A DNA stretch of 64,000 bases from Legionella donaldsonii (GTDB taxonomy: Bacteria; Pseudomonadota; Gammaproteobacteria; Legionellales; Legionellaceae), in the NCBI RefSeq assembly GCF_900452385.1, contig NZ_UGOA01000001.1:2241501-2305500 (forward strand). Direction: 5' to 3'. Below the pieces are notes generated by a model, which did not search any database, was not told where the DNA came from, and saw only the letters and a list, made by a program, of their open reading frames with translations. Shown here one piece after another: positions 34,814 through 45,486 of the stretch; the stretch's first letter is position 1; each line of letters begins with the position of its first letter. Made by a program: the position numbers and the translations under genes.

Positions 34814-36103
34814 TTACAATTTACTCGCAGCGACTAAACATTCCTGTGCTACATTCACCGGCATGATTCGTGATTCATCGCGACTATCATCTTCAAGATG
34901 GAAAACGCTATGTAATTCACGTACACCCTCATCAAGCATGGCGGTATCAATGAGGACTGAGAGTTTAATTTCTGAAGTCGCAATCAGTTGTATATTGATA
35001 CCCTTCGAAGCAAGGGTTTTAAACATGATTGATGCGACCTCTGGATGACTCTTAAGACCCGAGCCAACAAGCGACAACTTAGCTAAATTGTTGACACCAA
35101 CCACATCCCCGGCGCCTAATTCCTTAGCTACTTTATGCAGTTGTTTCAAGGTCGCCTGGTATTCATCACGGTGGACAGTAAACGTAAAATTGGTTTTATT
35201 ATTAGCCGATAAATGCTGTACGATCATATCGACATTCACACCGATTGCACTAATTTCGGATAAAATACCAGAAGCCATACCTGGCGCATCAGGTACCCCG
35301 GATAAAGTAACCTTGGCTTCATTACGGCTAAAAGCAATGCCTGTAACCAGAGGCGCTTCCATACTGTTTTTTTGCTGATAGGTAATTAAGGTTCCAGGTC
35401 CTTCCTGTGATGAAGATAGAACACGCAAAGGAATATTATATTTACCGGCAAATTCAACGGCACGAATTTGCAACACTTTTGCCCCTAAGCTGGATAGCTC
35501 CAACATTTCCTCAAAGGTAATCTGCTCTAAACGCTTAGCATCAGGTACAATCCTGGGATCAGTTGTATAAACACCATCCACATCAGTATAAATCTGGCAT
35601 TCATCTGCTTTTAAAGCAGCAGCAATAGCCACTGCCGTGGTATCTGAACCACCACGGCCTAAAGTCGTCACATTGCCATCTTTATCAATACCCTGAAAAC
35701 CAGCAATAACCACAACGGTACCTTGCTCAAGATCTTTGAGGATCGGCTGGGTATCAATTGCCTGAATACGTGCTTTTTTAAATTGACTACAGGTATGAAT
35801 TCTTGCCTGTCCGCCCGTATAAGAACGAGCATTAATGCCGCGATTAATTAAAGCCATCGCCATTAAAGCCATAGACACTTGCTCTCCAGTAGCAACAAGT
35901 GCGGCATACTCTCTTTCGTTTGGGTATTCACTGATGCTATTCGCTAAATTAATGAGTCTGTCCGTTTCCCCACTCATTGCTGATACAATGACTACCACGC
36001 TGTGGCCTGCTTGCTTTGCTTTTGCCACTAAATCCGCTGCATGGTTAATATGTTCTAGCGTAGCAAGCGACGTTCCCCCGAATTTTTGCACTAATAATGC
36101 CAT
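34814..36103 (-). CDS. lysC: Aspartate kinase
   Basis: 429 residues, catalysing the first step of the aspartate-family pathway (Lys, Thr, Met, DAP). The N-terminal kinase motif VQKFGGTSL, the FQGIDKDGNVTTLGRGGSDTT segment, and two C-terminal ACT domains (VTLSGVPDAPGMASGIL and LSLVGSGLKSHPEVASIMF) are present. The length matches the alpha-subunit form; in related species an internal start gives a beta subunit from the same gene. Transcribed after alaS on the same strand. Confidence 0.96.
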   Translation of the reverse strand: MALLVQKFGGTSLATLEHINHAADLVAKAKQAGHSVVVIVSAMSGETDRLINLANSISEYPNEREYAALVATGEQVSMALMAMALINRGINARSYTGGQARIHTCSQFKKARIQAIDTQPILKDLEQGTVVVIAGFQGIDKDGNVTTLGRGGSDTTAVAIAAALKADECQIYTDVDGVYTTDPRIVPDAKRLEQITFEEMLELSSLGAKVLQIRAVEFAGKYNIPLRVLSSSQEGPGTLITYQQKNSMEAPLVTGIAFSRNEAKVTLSGVPDAPGMASGILSEISAIGVNVDMIVQHLSANNKTNFTFTVHRDEYQATLKQLHKVAKELGAGDVVGVNNLAKLSLVGSGLKSHPEVASIMFKTLASKGINIQLIATSEIKLSVLIDTAMLDEGVRELHSVFHLEDDSRDESRIMPVNVAQECLVAASKL

Positions 36104-36126
36104 TTCAGCGCCCCGTCTTTTTTATG

Positions 36127-38718
36127 TTAACCCACGTGCTCAACAATCATGGTCTTAATCTGGGCAATTTTTTCTTCCAGATCATCCGGAACACGCCCTC
36201 CACCCTGGGCCATATCGTCACGGCCCCCGCCCTTGCCGCATAAATGTTTTACCAGCATAGCGGCGGTTGGCACTCGGCCCAAAATATTCTTGCTCACTCC
36301 AGCAACAACGTTTATCTTCTCCTGTTCAATAGCAAACAACACTATCACAGCCTGATCCAAACTGGATTTCAGTTGATCTAAAGTTGTCCTCAACGCTTGA
36401 CTGTCCATGCCATCCAATTGCTTCACTAATAAGTTAACGTCATTTACGGCCTGAACTTGAGAAAGCAGATCAGTACCTGATTTTGCCGCCAACTTGGCCT
36501 GCAAGCGTGTTAATTCTTTTTCCTGCTGTTTTGCATCATGCAAAAATTGTGACAATTTATCAGAGACATTGGCCGGGGTTGTTTTAAGTTTTTGCGCAAC
36601 GCCATCCAAAATACCCAATTGCTCGTTAATCCAAGCCTGAGCGTAAGCACCCGTTACCATTTCTATGCGTCTTACACCACTTGCCACACCGTATTCAGCG
36701 GTGATTTTGAACAAGCCAATATCACCTGTTCTTGCCGCATGGGTGCCGCCGCATAACTCTTTGGAGAAATCCCCTAAAGAAAGTACCCGTACAGCATCAC
36801 TGTATTTTTCCCCAAATAACGCCACAGCCCCACTGCGCTTTGCCTCATCAAGCGACATGATCTGAGTCTCTACTTCATCGTTGGCACGTATCCTACCATT
36901 CACCAAATTTTCCAATTGGCGTAACTGTTCGGAGGTTAGTGCTTCAAAATGCGAGAAATCAAAACGTGCCCGTTCAGCATCAACTAATGAACCTTTCTGT
37001 TGAACATGAGGACCAACAATCGCTTTTAAGGCTGCATGTAATAAATGAGTTGCCGTATGATTTAAGCGGATTGCATTCCGTCTCGCAGAGTCGACCTTCG
37101 CATTAATGGTTTGCCCAATAGACAGTTCCCCCTGCAACAATTGGCCGTAATGGACAATTGCTTGCCCCACTCGCTGGGTATCTTCTACCTGGAAAACAAG
37201 GTTCTCGCCCTGAAGTTGACCACGATCACCAACCTGACCACCGCTTTCGGCATAAAAAGGCGTGTTTTCAAGAACCACGGCTGCTTTACGGCCCGCCGTT
37301 AATTTATCTACTTTAACGCTATCGCAAAGTATAGCGGTGACTGTAGATTGCATACTGTCTTTTTCGTAGCCATGAAAGACTGATGCTTCATCCAATTGGC
37401 TTGAAACTGAGTAATCCGTAGTAAACTGACTTGCTGATTGCGACAACTCGCGTTGTTGTTGCATGGCCTGATTAAAACCAGCCATATCAATGGAAAGCCC
37501 TGATTCGCGGGCAATATCCGCTGTTAAATCGACGGGGAAACCATAAGTATCGTACAGTCTAAAAGCCATTTCACCCGGAATTGCTTTTCCTTCCAGCGTT
37601 TGAATTTTCTCCTGCAGCAAACGTAAACCTTGCTCAAGTGTACGAGCAAATTGGTTTTCTTCCTGCGCTAAAATACGTTCTATCTGTTTTTGGTTATTTA
37701 CTAACTCAGGATAAGCCTCGCCCATGACGGTAATAAGAGCCGGAACCAATTTAGAGAAAAAAGGTGTAGGTAAATCCAGCTTATTGCCGTGGCGAATTGC
37801 ACGGCGAATAATACGGCGTAAAACATAACCTCGACCTTCATTCCCGGGCATTACACCATCAGCAATCAAGAATGAACAGGCACGAATATGATCGGCAATC
37901 ACTTTTAATGAAGGATGCTCCGGATTAATCGTAGGTGGGGCCAGCTTGCAGATCGCATGAATTAAATACTGGAAACTATCGATATCATAATTACTATGTA
38001 CACCCTGGACCACTGCCGCGATACGTTCAAGTCCCATACCAGTATCCACAGAAGGCTTAGGCAAAGGATGAAGATGGCCTTCTTTATCGCGATTAAACTG
38101 CATGAAAACCAAATTCCAGATTTCGATGTAACGATCACCCTCTGCTTCAGGCGTTCCCGGAGGGCCGCCGGCAATCTCAGGACCATGATCATAAAAAATT
38201 TCTGTACAAGGGCCGCAGGGCCCAGTATCACCCATAGACCAAAAATTATCTTTTTCACCACAACGAGAAAAACGCTCAGCAGAAACCCCGATTTCCTTCA
38301 ACCAGATATCGGCTGCTTCATCATCATCTTCATAGACAGTAACCCATAATCGTTCACTCGGTAACTTCAATACCTTGGTCAGAAACTCCCAGGCAAATTG
38401 AATCGCTTCACGCTTGAAGTAATCGCCAAAACTAAAATTACCCAGCATTTCAAAGAAAGTATGATGTCGTGCCGTATAACCAACATTTTCCAGATCATTA
38501 TGCTTACCACCAGCACGTACGCATCGTTGAGAACTGGCCGCGCGGCTGTAAGAACGTTTTTCCAATCCCAGGAAGGTGTCTTTAAACTGCACCATCCCCG
38601 CATTTGTAAATAACAAAGTTGGATCGTTTCCAGGCACAAGTGGACTCGACTCAACAATCTGATGGCCTCGTGCAGCAAAATAATCTAAAAATGCTTGTCT
38701 GATTTCTGAACTTTTCAT
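36127..38718 (-). CDS. alaS: Alanyl-tRNA synthetase
   Basis: 863 residues. The class II catalytic core starts with [20 protein letters not shown] and includes [16 protein letters not shown]. The editing domain has [12 protein letters not shown] and [13 protein letters not shown], holding the zinc ligands. The C-terminal C-Ala domain includes a coiled coil and the Gly-rich [14 protein letters not shown]. It charges tRNA-Ala. Located between recX and lysC, an arrangement conserved in gammaproteobacteria. Confidence 0.97.
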   Translation of the reverse strand: MKSSEIRQAFLDYFAARGHQIVESSPLVPGNDPTLLFTNAGMVQFKDTFLGLEKRSYSRAASSQRCVRAGGKHNDLENVGYTARHHTFFEMLGNFSFGDYFKREAIQFAWEFLTKVLKLPSERLWVTVYEDDDEAADIWLKEIGVSAERFSRCGEKDNFWSMGDTGPCGPCTEIFYDHGPEIAGGPPGTPEAEGDRYIEIWNLVFMQFNRDKEGHLHPLPKPSVDTGMGLERIAAVVQGVHSNYDIDSFQYLIHAICKLAPPTINPEHPSLKVIADHIRACSFLIADGVMPGNEGRGYVLRRIIRRAIRHGNKLDLPTPFFSKLVPALITVMGEAYPELVNNQKQIERILAQEENQFARTLEQGLRLLQEKIQTLEGKAIPGEMAFRLYDTYGFPVDLTADIARESGLSIDMAGFNQAMQQQRELSQSASQFTTDYSVSSQLDEASVFHGYEKDSMQSTVTAILCDSVKVDKLTAGRKAAVVLENTPFYAESGGQVGDRGQLQGENLVFQVEDTQRVGQAIVHYGQLLQGELSIGQTINAKVDSARRNAIRLNHTATHLLHAALKAIVGPHVQQKGSLVDAERARFDFSHFEALTSEQLRQLENLVNGRIRANDEVETQIMSLDEAKRSGAVALFGEKYSDAVRVLSLGDFSKELCGGTHAARTGDIGLFKITAEYGVASGVRRIEMVTGAYAQAWINEQLGILDGVAQKLKTTPANVSDKLSQFLHDAKQQEKELTRLQAKLAAKSGTDLLSQVQAVNDVNLLVKQLDGMDSQALRTTLDQLKSSLDQAVIVLFAIEQEKINVVAGVSKNILGRVPTAAMLVKHLCGKGGGRDDMAQGGGRVPDDLEEKIAQIKTMIVEHVG

Positions 38719-38817
38719 GCTCTTAGAATCTACTGGTTATTATTACAATATAATATCTGGAGCTGGCTTGGACAAACCAAACCCCTCTCCTCACCTATTC
38801 ACTTACCTTTCCCAGGA

Positions 38818-38953
38818 TCTGTTGACACTTCGCTAGCTTGAGTGTTTGTACCTTGATTTTCGAGCATTGCAGCAGAACATACAGGATAGTATGTGAGCAA
38901 CGGAGCACAGAAAATCAAGGCATAAGCGCCAAGATAGTAGAAATATTAATAGT
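38818..38953. repeat. Palindromic repeat element, copy 2
   Basis: Similar over its whole length to copy 1. Shared blocks include TTCGCTAGCTTGAGTG, TTGATTTTCGAGCAT and CATAAGCGCCAAGATAGTAG. The end arms have decayed (TGTTGACACTTC against GAAATATTAATAG). It lies between alaS and recX and abuts the recX stop. Confidence 0.8.
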
Positions 38954-38955
38954 TC

Positions 38956-39390
38956 CTAAATTTCTTTCATAACTCTAGCGATAACATCGGTGGGAAATCC
39001 ACGGTACAATAAAAAACGCTGCCGTTTTTGTAACTCGGCAAAAGAAACCTGATCCTGTTTTTTATATTTCTTATGCCATACAGCTAAGGCGTGATCCAGC
39101 CAATGATCTGCTTCCCGTGCCAAAATTTCATCAATCAATTCGGACTCAATGTGCTTAGCTTGCAACTCCTGATGAATTTTAAGAGGACCACAGCCTTGAC
39201 GGATACGAACATGACATACAGCCTCAACAAAACGACGATCACTCTGAAAACCAAGACGTTGACATTCGGCAATTGCTTCATTACTTTCCTGCCGATTATA
39301 ACCTTTTTGTGCCAATTTATCTGCCAATTCGCATGCACCATGCTCGCGCCTGGCAAGCAGGCGCATTGCACAGTCCAGGGCTTTAGTCAT
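38956..39390 (-). CDS. recX: Regulatory protein RecX
   Basis: 144 residues, helical and basic, with three RecX-type helical repeats. The patterns [23 protein letters not shown] and [19 protein letters not shown] are typical. RecX modulates RecA filament extension. Its start overlaps the recA stop by eight bases, so they are co-translated. Confidence 0.93.
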   Translation of the reverse strand: MTKALDCAMRLLARREHGACELADKLAQKGYNRQESNEAIAECQRLGFQSDRRFVEAVCHVRIRQGCGPLKIHQELQAKHIESELIDEILAREADHWLDHALAVWHKKYKKQDQVSFAELQKRQRFLLYRGFPTDVIARVMKEI

Positions 39391-40423
39391 CTATAGACCC
39401 ACTAACTTCTTCAAATTCTTCTACAGGCAGCTTTTTAGTCAACAATTCTGCTCTGATTTGTTGCTCCAAGGTCGCAGCAATTTGTGGATTCTCTTTCAAG
39501 TACAAGCGAACATTGTCTTTACCCTGACCAATTTTTTCGCCTTTATAACTGTACCAAGCCCCTGATTTTTCAATGAGCCCTAACTGGGCGCCAAGATTGA
39601 TGATTTCACTCTCGCGAGAAATTCCTTCATTATAGAGAATATCAAAATCAGTTGTTTTGAAAGGCGGTGCCACTTTATTTTTAACGACTTTCACTCGCGT
39701 TTCGCTACCTAAAACTTCTTCACCTTTCTTAATTGAACCTACGCGTCGGATATCTAAACGCACAGAAGCATAGAATTTCAATGCATTTCCACCTGTGGTC
39801 GTTTCAGGATTACCGAACATAACACCAATTTTCATACGAATCTGGTTAATAAAGATCACCAAGGTATTGGAGCGTTTAATATTTGCAGTCAATTTACGCA
39901 AGGCCTGCGACATCAATCTAGCCTGCAAACCAACATGGGTATCACCCATTTCCCCTTCAATTTCGGCTTTAGGAGTCAATGCGGCGACAGAGTCGACAAT
40001 AATAACATCCACTGCAGCAGAACGAACCAGCATATCCGTGATTTCTAAAGCCTGCTCACCGGTATCTGGTTGTGAAACCAGTAGCTCATCAACATTAACA
40101 CCCAGTTTGGCCGCATAGCTTGGATCCAGCGCATGTTCAGCATCAACGAAAGCAGCAGTACCCCCTTTTTTCTGGCACTCGGCAATAACTTGCAGAGTCA
40201 ATGTCGTTTTACCTGAGGATTCGGGACCATAAATTTCAACAACTCGCCCTTTGGGTAAACCACCTATACCTAAAGCAATATCCAACCCTAATGAACCCGT
40301 TGAAATGGCTTCAATATCACGCACAGCATTATTATCGCCCATACGCATTACTGAACCCTTTCCAAATTGACGTTCAATCTGAGCAAGAGCGGCACTTAAT
40401 GCTTTTTGTTTATTGTCTTCCAT
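39383..40423 (-). CDS. recA: DNA recombinase RecA
   Basis: 346 residues. Walker A is [16 protein letters not shown]; loop L1/L2 elements and the conserved [34 protein letters not shown] and [16 protein letters not shown] are all present, with an acidic C-terminus ([12 protein letters not shown]). It promotes strand exchange and SOS-type signalling; natural competence in Legionella also depends on it. No LexA-type box was seen upstream. Confidence 0.98.
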   Translation of the reverse strand: MEDNKQKALSAALAQIERQFGKGSVMRMGDNNAVRDIEAISTGSLGLDIALGIGGLPKGRVVEIYGPESSGKTTLTLQVIAECQKKGGTAAFVDAEHALDPSYAAKLGVNVDELLVSQPDTGEQALEITDMLVRSAAVDVIIVDSVAALTPKAEIEGEMGDTHVGLQARLMSQALRKLTANIKRSNTLVIFINQIRMKIGVMFGNPETTTGGNALKFYASVRLDIRRVGSIKKGEEVLGSETRVKVVKNKVAPPFKTTDFDILYNEGISRESEIINLGAQLGLIEKSGAWYSYKGEKIGQGKDNVRLYLKENPQIAATLEQQIRAELLTKKLPVEEFEEVSGSIDD

Positions 40424-40567
40424 AGGTCACCCACCGTAGTAGTATGCAAAGCGCAAATTATCACACAGATATGGGTCCGCAGCAAACTTAGAATTAGCCT
40501 AAATTGAAGCGTGAGTGATACCCTCTCTTAAGGGTCTAAGGCCGATCTTATCATGAGGGGTGAGAAG

Positions 40568-41065
40568 TTATTTTGTTGTTTGATTTAACAAAGAAATTGC
40601 ACCTTGTAATGCGCGTTGACAGGCAAGATGGCGTATTTGTTGCCGAGATGCATTTTGAAAATAGCAACGTCTACTTTGTACCGGAAAATTTGTCATAGCC
40701 CAGGCAAAACACACCGTTCCTACCGGTTTTTCCGGACTACCCCCGTCAGGGCCAGCAACGCCAGTTACTGATAAGGTGATATCGGCACGACTACGTGATA
40801 AAGCCCCCCAGGCCATCGCTTCAGCAACAGGCAGACTCACAGCGCCATTGAACTGGATTAAGGATTCTTTAACACCTAACATATCCTGTTTGGCCTGATT
40901 GCTATAAGTAACAAACCCTCGATCAAACCAAACCGAGCTTCCCGGCAACTCCGTAAGTAAACCGGCAAGTAAACCACCGGTACAGGATTCAGCCGTGGCA
41001 ATTCTTAAACTCCTTTCCCGTAATATATCGGTCAAATTAATCAGTAGATGCTCTAAGCTATCCAT
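40568..41065 (-). CDS. pncC: Nicotinamide-nucleotide amidase (CinA C-terminal domain)
   Basis: 165 residues, a stand-alone CinA C-terminal domain, without the MoaB-like N-terminal part. The conserved features are [55 protein letters not shown] and [19 protein letters not shown]. The enzyme deamidates NMN to NaMN in NAD recycling. It lies upstream of recA, as in many gammaproteobacteria. Confidence 0.92.
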   Translation of the reverse strand: MDSLEHLLINLTDILRERSLRIATAESCTGGLLAGLLTELPGSSVWFDRGFVTYSNQAKQDMLGVKESLIQFNGAVSLPVAEAMAWGALSRSRADITLSVTGVAGPDGGSPEKPVGTVCFAWAMTNFPVQSRRCYFQNASRQQIRHLACQRALQGAISLLNQTTK

Positions 41066-41090
41066 TTGGGATCTCGATTTTCTTTAAAAA

Positions 41091-41118
41091 AAAACCCCAC
41101 AAGTCACAGCGGGGTTTT
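41091..41118 (-). terminator. Intrinsic terminator of the small lipoprotein gene
   Basis: AAAACCCC and GGGGTTTT form an 8-bp stem around a 12-base loop. On the minus strand it is followed by a run of about nine T. It lies 20 bases downstream of the lipoprotein stop. Confidence 0.85.
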
Positions 41119-41137
41119 AAATTCTATATAGAAGCTA

Positions 41138-41326
41138 TTATTGATTTTGCTGTTCAGCAGGCTTGTTAGCATCGCTAGGTGTAGTTGTATCCGTTGTACC
41201 GGCTGGCTGGGTTTGCTCTACAGTAGTTGCAGCATTGTCTTCTGCTTTTTTCTCTGCTTTATCACCGCAAGCAGACAGTAAAACTGCTAAACATGCAGTA
41301 ACTGCCAGAAGGGCTAAACGTTTCAT
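41138..41326 (-). CDS. Small lipoprotein
   Basis: 62 residues. A signal peptide ends in the lipobox LLSAC (Cys at about residue 20), after which the mature part is hydrophilic and Ala/Thr/Glu/Gln-rich with no defined fold (EKKAEDNAATTVEQTQP). ATG at 41326 is preferred since GGAG is seven bases before it. It is probably membrane-anchored in the periplasm. Unknown function; lone gene with its own terminator. Confidence 0.8.
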   Translation of the reverse strand: MKRLALLAVTACLAVLLSACGDKAEKKAEDNAATTVEQTQPAGTTDTTTPSDANKPAEQQNQ

Positions 41327-41414
41327 AATCATTCTCCGTTGTTGATCGTTAGGAATATTTCCCTATCTAGTCTAACAAAAATTTACCTTAAGTGAAGAAC
41401 TTACATCTCATTAA

Positions 41415-41454
41415 TGTAAAATTTACCTTTATAAGGATAAAACACAATTTTACA
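41415..41454. promoter_or_regulatory. Inverted repeat in divergent promoter region
   Basis: TGTAAAATT (41415-41423) and AATTTTACA (41446-41454) are perfect nine-base arms with 22 bases between. The AT-rich, symmetric sequence fits a protein-binding site. Confidence 0.35.
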
Positions 41455-41567
41455 AGCTAATTTTATGCCATTATTCAGGCGTGCTAAATACCCAATTACC
41501 GTAGGTGCGGTGAAATTATGTAGCTTCTTGTTCTAAATATAGACATCATCTTTGTTGCCCAGTAAAG

Positions 41568-41594
41568 TTGACTTTCATGACAAAGAGTTATGCT
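41568..41594 (+). promoter_or_regulatory. Promoter candidate of the MHS transporter
   Basis: TTGACT at 41568 and TATGCT at 41589 with a 15-base spacer. The spacer is slightly short and TATGAT lies just beyond at 41594. Confidence 0.4.
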
Positions 41595-41701
41595 ATGATT
41601 CTTCTTTTTACAGCACCGGTTTCATCTGTTTCACTCGACTACGATACTGATACGGTCCATAAGCAAGCAGGTAGCCATTTCAATAAAGGACGTCATAATT
41701 C

Positions 41702-42964
41702 ATGAAAAAATATCGGAGTATCCTTGCCTGCATTATTGGGAATGCCCTGGAATGGTATGAATTTAGTTTGTTTGCTTATTTGTCGCCTGTTATTGCAAGC
41801 TTGTTCTTCCCTGATAATAATCCTGCCACGAGTTTACTGGCCACGATGCTGGTCTTTGCTGCAGGATTTATTGTGCGTCCCCTGGGCTCTATTGTTTTAG
41901 GGCATTTAGGCGATCGCTATGGGCGTGCCAAAACCCTTAAGTTTACTATTTTACTCATGTCCATTGCTTCCATCTTAACCGGTTTTCTCCCAACTTATAA
42001 ACAAGCAGGATTATTGGCTCCCCTCTTATTAATTATTTGCCGTTTACTACAAGGATTTTGTATCGGTGGAGAATTTGCCGGCTCAATGATTTATCTTTCG
42101 GAGTCAGCACAAGGTAAACATCGTGCCTTGGTTAGCAGTATGACTAATAATGGTTCCAATATTGGCGTATTGGCCGCTATTCTAGCCTGTACTACTCTCA
42201 CTGCCTTTATTGGTAACGACGCCCTAGCAAGTTATGGCTGGCGTATTCTTTTTATTTCTGGCGGAGTAATGGGAATTTTAGGATTGTGGTTAAGACGCGA
42301 CCTGTCGGAATCAGAGACTTTTCTACAGTTACAGCAAAACATTCGTGAAAAATATTTGCCTGTTAAATATGTACTTACTAAACAATATCGCTCCATGTTT
42401 CACATTATTTTATTATTATTTATTAGTGCCTGCGGCAGTTATACTCTCATGGGCTATCTCTCCACCTATTTACATGAATTTTTGCAAGTCCCGCTTAATC
42501 AAGCTTATCAAATGCAGACCTTGTTTATTGTTCTTTCTTTATTATTTGTGCCGGTGTTTGCTCATATTTCTGACAAAGTTGGTAGAAAAAATATTTTAGT
42601 TTTTTCAACACTTGGCTATTTAATTTGCGCTATTCCAAGTTTTTGGGTTTTACAAACGATTTCCGCTTGGTGGGTGTTGCTACCTTTAGTTATTTTTTAT
42701 AGCGCGGAACAGGCTGTCACACCGGTAGTAATGGCAGAAATGTTTTCGGGTAAAGGACGTTATACGGGAATTTCCATGGCCTACAATATCTCCATGGCTT
42801 TAGTAGGCGGCTTTTCCCCGGCCATTAATACCTGGCTTATTAATCGCTTTAATACAATGATGATTGCCTATTACGTGGTCTTTTGCGCACTGGTTTCCTT
42901 AGTTGTTATCGTAAAATACTTACCAAAACACTATGGCATTGAAAAGAATTTAGCTGCCATTTAG
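41702..42964 (+). CDS. MFS transporter, metabolite:H+ symporter (MHS) family
   Basis: 420 residues with 12 predicted membrane segments. The N-terminal GNALEWYEFSLFAYLSPVIA and the cytoplasmic loop RPLGSIVLGHLGDRYGRAKT, plus QGFCIGGEFAGSMIYLSE, identify the ProP/KgtP-type MHS family. The substrate could be an amino acid, betaine or organic acid; Legionella uses many such importers for host amino acids. AAAGGACG precedes the ATG. Confidence 0.88.
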   Translation: MKKYRSILACIIGNALEWYEFSLFAYLSPVIASLFFPDNNPATSLLATMLVFAAGFIVRPLGSIVLGHLGDRYGRAKTLKFTILLMSIASILTGFLPTYKQAGLLAPLLLIICRLLQGFCIGGEFAGSMIYLSESAQGKHRALVSSMTNNGSNIGVLAAILACTTLTAFIGNDALASYGWRILFISGGVMGILGLWLRRDLSESETFLQLQQNIREKYLPVKYVLTKQYRSMFHIILLLFISACGSYTLMGYLSTYLHEFLQVPLNQAYQMQTLFIVLSLLFVPVFAHISDKVGRKNILVFSTLGYLICAIPSFWVLQTISAWWVLLPLVIFYSAEQAVTPVVMAEMFSGKGRYTGISMAYNISMALVGGFSPAINTWLINRFNTMMIAYYVVFCALVSLVVIVKYLPKHYGIEKNLAAI

Positions 42965-43009
42965 AGAAATCCTCTTCTCGCCCTGAAATCAACATTTGGA
43001 ACCAGCCTG

Positions 43010-44227
43010 TCAGAGAGTATTACCAAGCTCTTTCTCAGGCCTAACCCGTTCACCAAGACACAAGGCCATGAATAAGAGAAAGAAATAGCCTGATCCTGAA
43101 TAAAACAATAAAGAATCGGAGAGATTACCGAGCAAAAAAGGTATCAGCATGGCAAAAGCAATAGCTCTTGTTGTATTAAGCTGCCAACTGGCTCGAATTA
43201 AACTAACAAACAGGAACAATAAAGCAGCAAAACCCACGATCCCAAATTCCGCAGCAACCAACCAATATTGATTATGAGGCTCTAACAATTTAGGCCCCCA
43301 GGCTGGTACTGGTTTCTCAGTTCTAAAATAATAAGTAAAGCTCCCGGTGCCATTACCAAATACTGGATGTTGATTAAAAAGCTTGTGCGCAAAATCATGA
43401 AACTGTAACCGATAACCCACTGCGGAGTTTTTATCATTGTTTTGGTAGCGATTTAATTCTTTGGCAATCGAATTAACATGCTCGTTGATTAAAGGGTATT
43501 TAAAGTAAGCTAATGTAAATGCCGAGCTGATCAACAGAATACCTGCTATAGCCTGGCGCCAAGAGCAGAGTTGTAAAACTAAAATACCCATCATCAATAG
43601 ATAAACGACGTAGCCTGTACGACCAATATTGATAAAAAGCTCTTGATAGCTGTAGATCGCTGCCAGTAAAACGTAGGCAATACGCCCCTTTAAACCTTGA
43701 TGACGGTAGGCTAGCAGCAGCGAGAGATAAGTTGCAAAAGCAACCATAAAACCAGTAATAATATGGTTGCGAAACACATTATCAGGATCAATAGCAAGCG
43801 ATTGCAAAAAACCATGAAACTTTAAGATAGAAAGCGCACAGGTAATAAAAATAGCGCATAGGAATGCATGCAAACCAGTTTTTCTCGTTTTAGCATCACG
43901 AAAGCCAACCACTAACAATGGCAAGTAAAGCAATTTGCTGTATTTTTCTACGACAAAAAATCTTTCTGAAAAATTAGCCGGGCTCCAGAAGCAAGCCAGT
44001 AGAGCGATTCCGAATAAAATTAAGGCAGCCTTGCACCAAGGTTTTGCAAAAAGACCAGCCAACTCTGAGCGATAAGAAGGCGATAGTAGAATGGCCACTA
44101 CCGACAAAGCCATACCAATACTCTTTCCACTGGAACTCATCGGTAAAAGAAAGAGTGTTGTGACCAGCAAGAAAGGAACAGCACGATGCAAAGAAAATTT
44201 TTGTGAAAAACTGAGTGTTGTTTCCAT
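43010..44227 (-). CDS. O-antigen ligase family protein (WaaL-like)
   Basis: 405 residues, about 11 to 12 membrane segments with a large periplasmic loop around residues 245 to 320 including NSAVGYRLQFHDFAHKLFNQ and GNGTGSFTYYFRT, the pattern of the Wzy_C/WaaL family. It probably transfers O-antigen onto lipid A-core in the inner membrane. It follows the glycosyltransferase gene after four bases, so both are cotranscribed. Confidence 0.85.
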   Translation of the reverse strand: METTLSFSQKFSLHRAVPFLLVTTLFLLPMSSSGKSIGMALSVVAILLSPSYRSELAGLFAKPWCKAALILFGIALLACFWSPANFSERFFVVEKYSKLLYLPLLVVGFRDAKTRKTGLHAFLCAIFITCALSILKFHGFLQSLAIDPDNVFRNHIITGFMVAFATYLSLLLAYRHQGLKGRIAYVLLAAIYSYQELFINIGRTGYVVYLLMMGILVLQLCSWRQAIAGILLISSAFTLAYFKYPLINEHVNSIAKELNRYQNNDKNSAVGYRLQFHDFAHKLFNQHPVFGNGTGSFTYYFRTEKPVPAWGPKLLEPHNQYWLVAAEFGIVGFAALLFLFVSLIRASWQLNTTRAIAFAMLIPFLLGNLSDSLLFYSGSGYFFLLFMALCLGERVRPEKELGNTL

Positions 44228-44231
44228 ACGA

Positions 44232-45005
44232 TTAATTATCTCTTATTGTCTTGGGTAATTTTTCGAACTGAGCATCACGGTAAAGCTGTTTGATACCACG
44301 ATAGAAAGTCCCCTGCGCATTAAAAACAGCAAATAAAAATCCGGCTTTGCCATCTAAAAAACCCCGTTGTAAAAAATAACAACGGAAAAACATCCATCCT
44401 GTTCCTAATAACGTTTTGCCAAAACTCGGCGATTTCCTTGCTTCGATCTTTATTTTGGCACTATAAGACGAATAACGATTGATTTTGTAGAGGGCATGAC
44501 TAACATCCTGAAAAGAGTTGTGCATAATTCCCTGCTTTATTCGACTGATTCTTGCTGTTGCCGGAAGCAGTACTTTTTCATGCACAATATCCTCACTATA
44601 ACGAGCGCCAACTCGCTTAAAAAGACGCACATGTCGTTTAGGACTGGAGGAAAAACGCAAGGGCTGACCATAGAAACTCATACAGATGGGTATGCGATAA
44701 GCATCTGCTGCATCGCTGTTAATGGCTGCAATGATTGTCTCTTTAAGTCCTGCATCCACCCATTCATCGGCATCAAGATTTAATACCCAATCACCCGTGG
44801 CATAAGCAAGTGCCCGCTGTTTTTGTACGCCATAACCTTGCCAATCGGTGCAATACACTTTTTTAGTATATTCTTCGGCAATGGCAACTGTATTATCGCT
44901 ACTACCCGAATCAAGAACGACAATTTCATCAGCCCATTGCACGGATTCCAAACAACGTCTAATGTTTGCTTCTTCATTTTTAGCGATGATAATGACACTG
45001 AGCAT
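44232..45005 (-). CDS. Family 2 glycosyltransferase, LPS core (WaaE/KdtX-like)
   Basis: 257 residues. GT-A fold: MLSVIIIAKNEEANIRRCLE, EIVVLDSGSSDNTV and the nucleotide-sugar DXD region NLDADEWV. The WQGYGVQKQRALAYATGDWV pattern is typical of KdtX/WaaE glucosyltransferases acting on the inner core. The C-terminus is basic. It operates with the downstream O-antigen ligase gene in LPS assembly. Confidence 0.88.
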   Translation of the reverse strand: MLSVIIIAKNEEANIRRCLESVQWADEIVVLDSGSSDNTVAIAEEYTKKVYCTDWQGYGVQKQRALAYATGDWVLNLDADEWVDAGLKETIIAAINSDAADAYRIPICMSFYGQPLRFSSSPKRHVRLFKRVGARYSEDIVHEKVLLPATARISRIKQGIMHNSFQDVSHALYKINRYSSYSAKIKIEARKSPSFGKTLLGTGWMFFRCYFLQRGFLDGKAGFLFAVFNAQGTFYRGIKQLYRDAQFEKLPKTIRDN

Positions 45006-45486
45006 GTATGATTAACTAGCCAGAACTCGATAATGGCAATATTTTAACTGGATAACGGCATAAATGTAAGTAATTTGCAACAGGAAACAGGCTTAATGGC
45101 CAATGCGTATTAGAAATCTCAAGTAAAAATAACGCCCTATTACTATTAAATGTCACCATTGATCGGGACGTCTCGAATTCTCTAATGGAGAATAGTTTGC
45201 CCATTTGAATAGAGATTATTTTACAAATTCTTAGGTAACTTTTGCAAAAATCTCTTGATTCTTTTTCATTTAAAATAAGAATTTAAAAAAGGAAAGGGGC
45301 TAATATATAGGGAAAAAATCCTGTCACTAAAACCATCAACCAGTACAAATCTACTCGTTTCCCTTTCATTACAGGAATATACCTATTACGTTGATTCAGA
45401 TCACCCATCATGATAAGGACTTTTATATATCTGTTGGAAAAATGGGTGTAGTTCTATCATCACTTGCTCATCAAACAATGGATGCT
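45006..45486. other. Intergenic stretch upstream of the LPS genes
   Basis: About 480 AT-rich bases without a recognisable gene. ATTCTC-TAATG-GAGAAT near 45177 forms a short hairpin. Open frames here have no family match and no good ribosome-binding site. Confidence 0.4.

Larger units (their letters stand above)
41327..41701. other. Intergenic region with promoter and inverted repeat
   Basis: Divergent region between the lipoprotein and the transporter. It holds an inverted repeat and a promoter candidate, listed below, and a leader of about 100 bases before the transporter ATG. Confidence 0.5.

Noticed and set aside
36104-36126. Lysine riboswitch before lysC
   Set aside because: Only 23 bases separate it from alaS; there is no room for the aptamer.
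45016-45204. 62-codon open frame on the minus strand upstream of the LPS genes
   Set aside because: No ribosome-binding site or motif, and composition unlike its neighbours.
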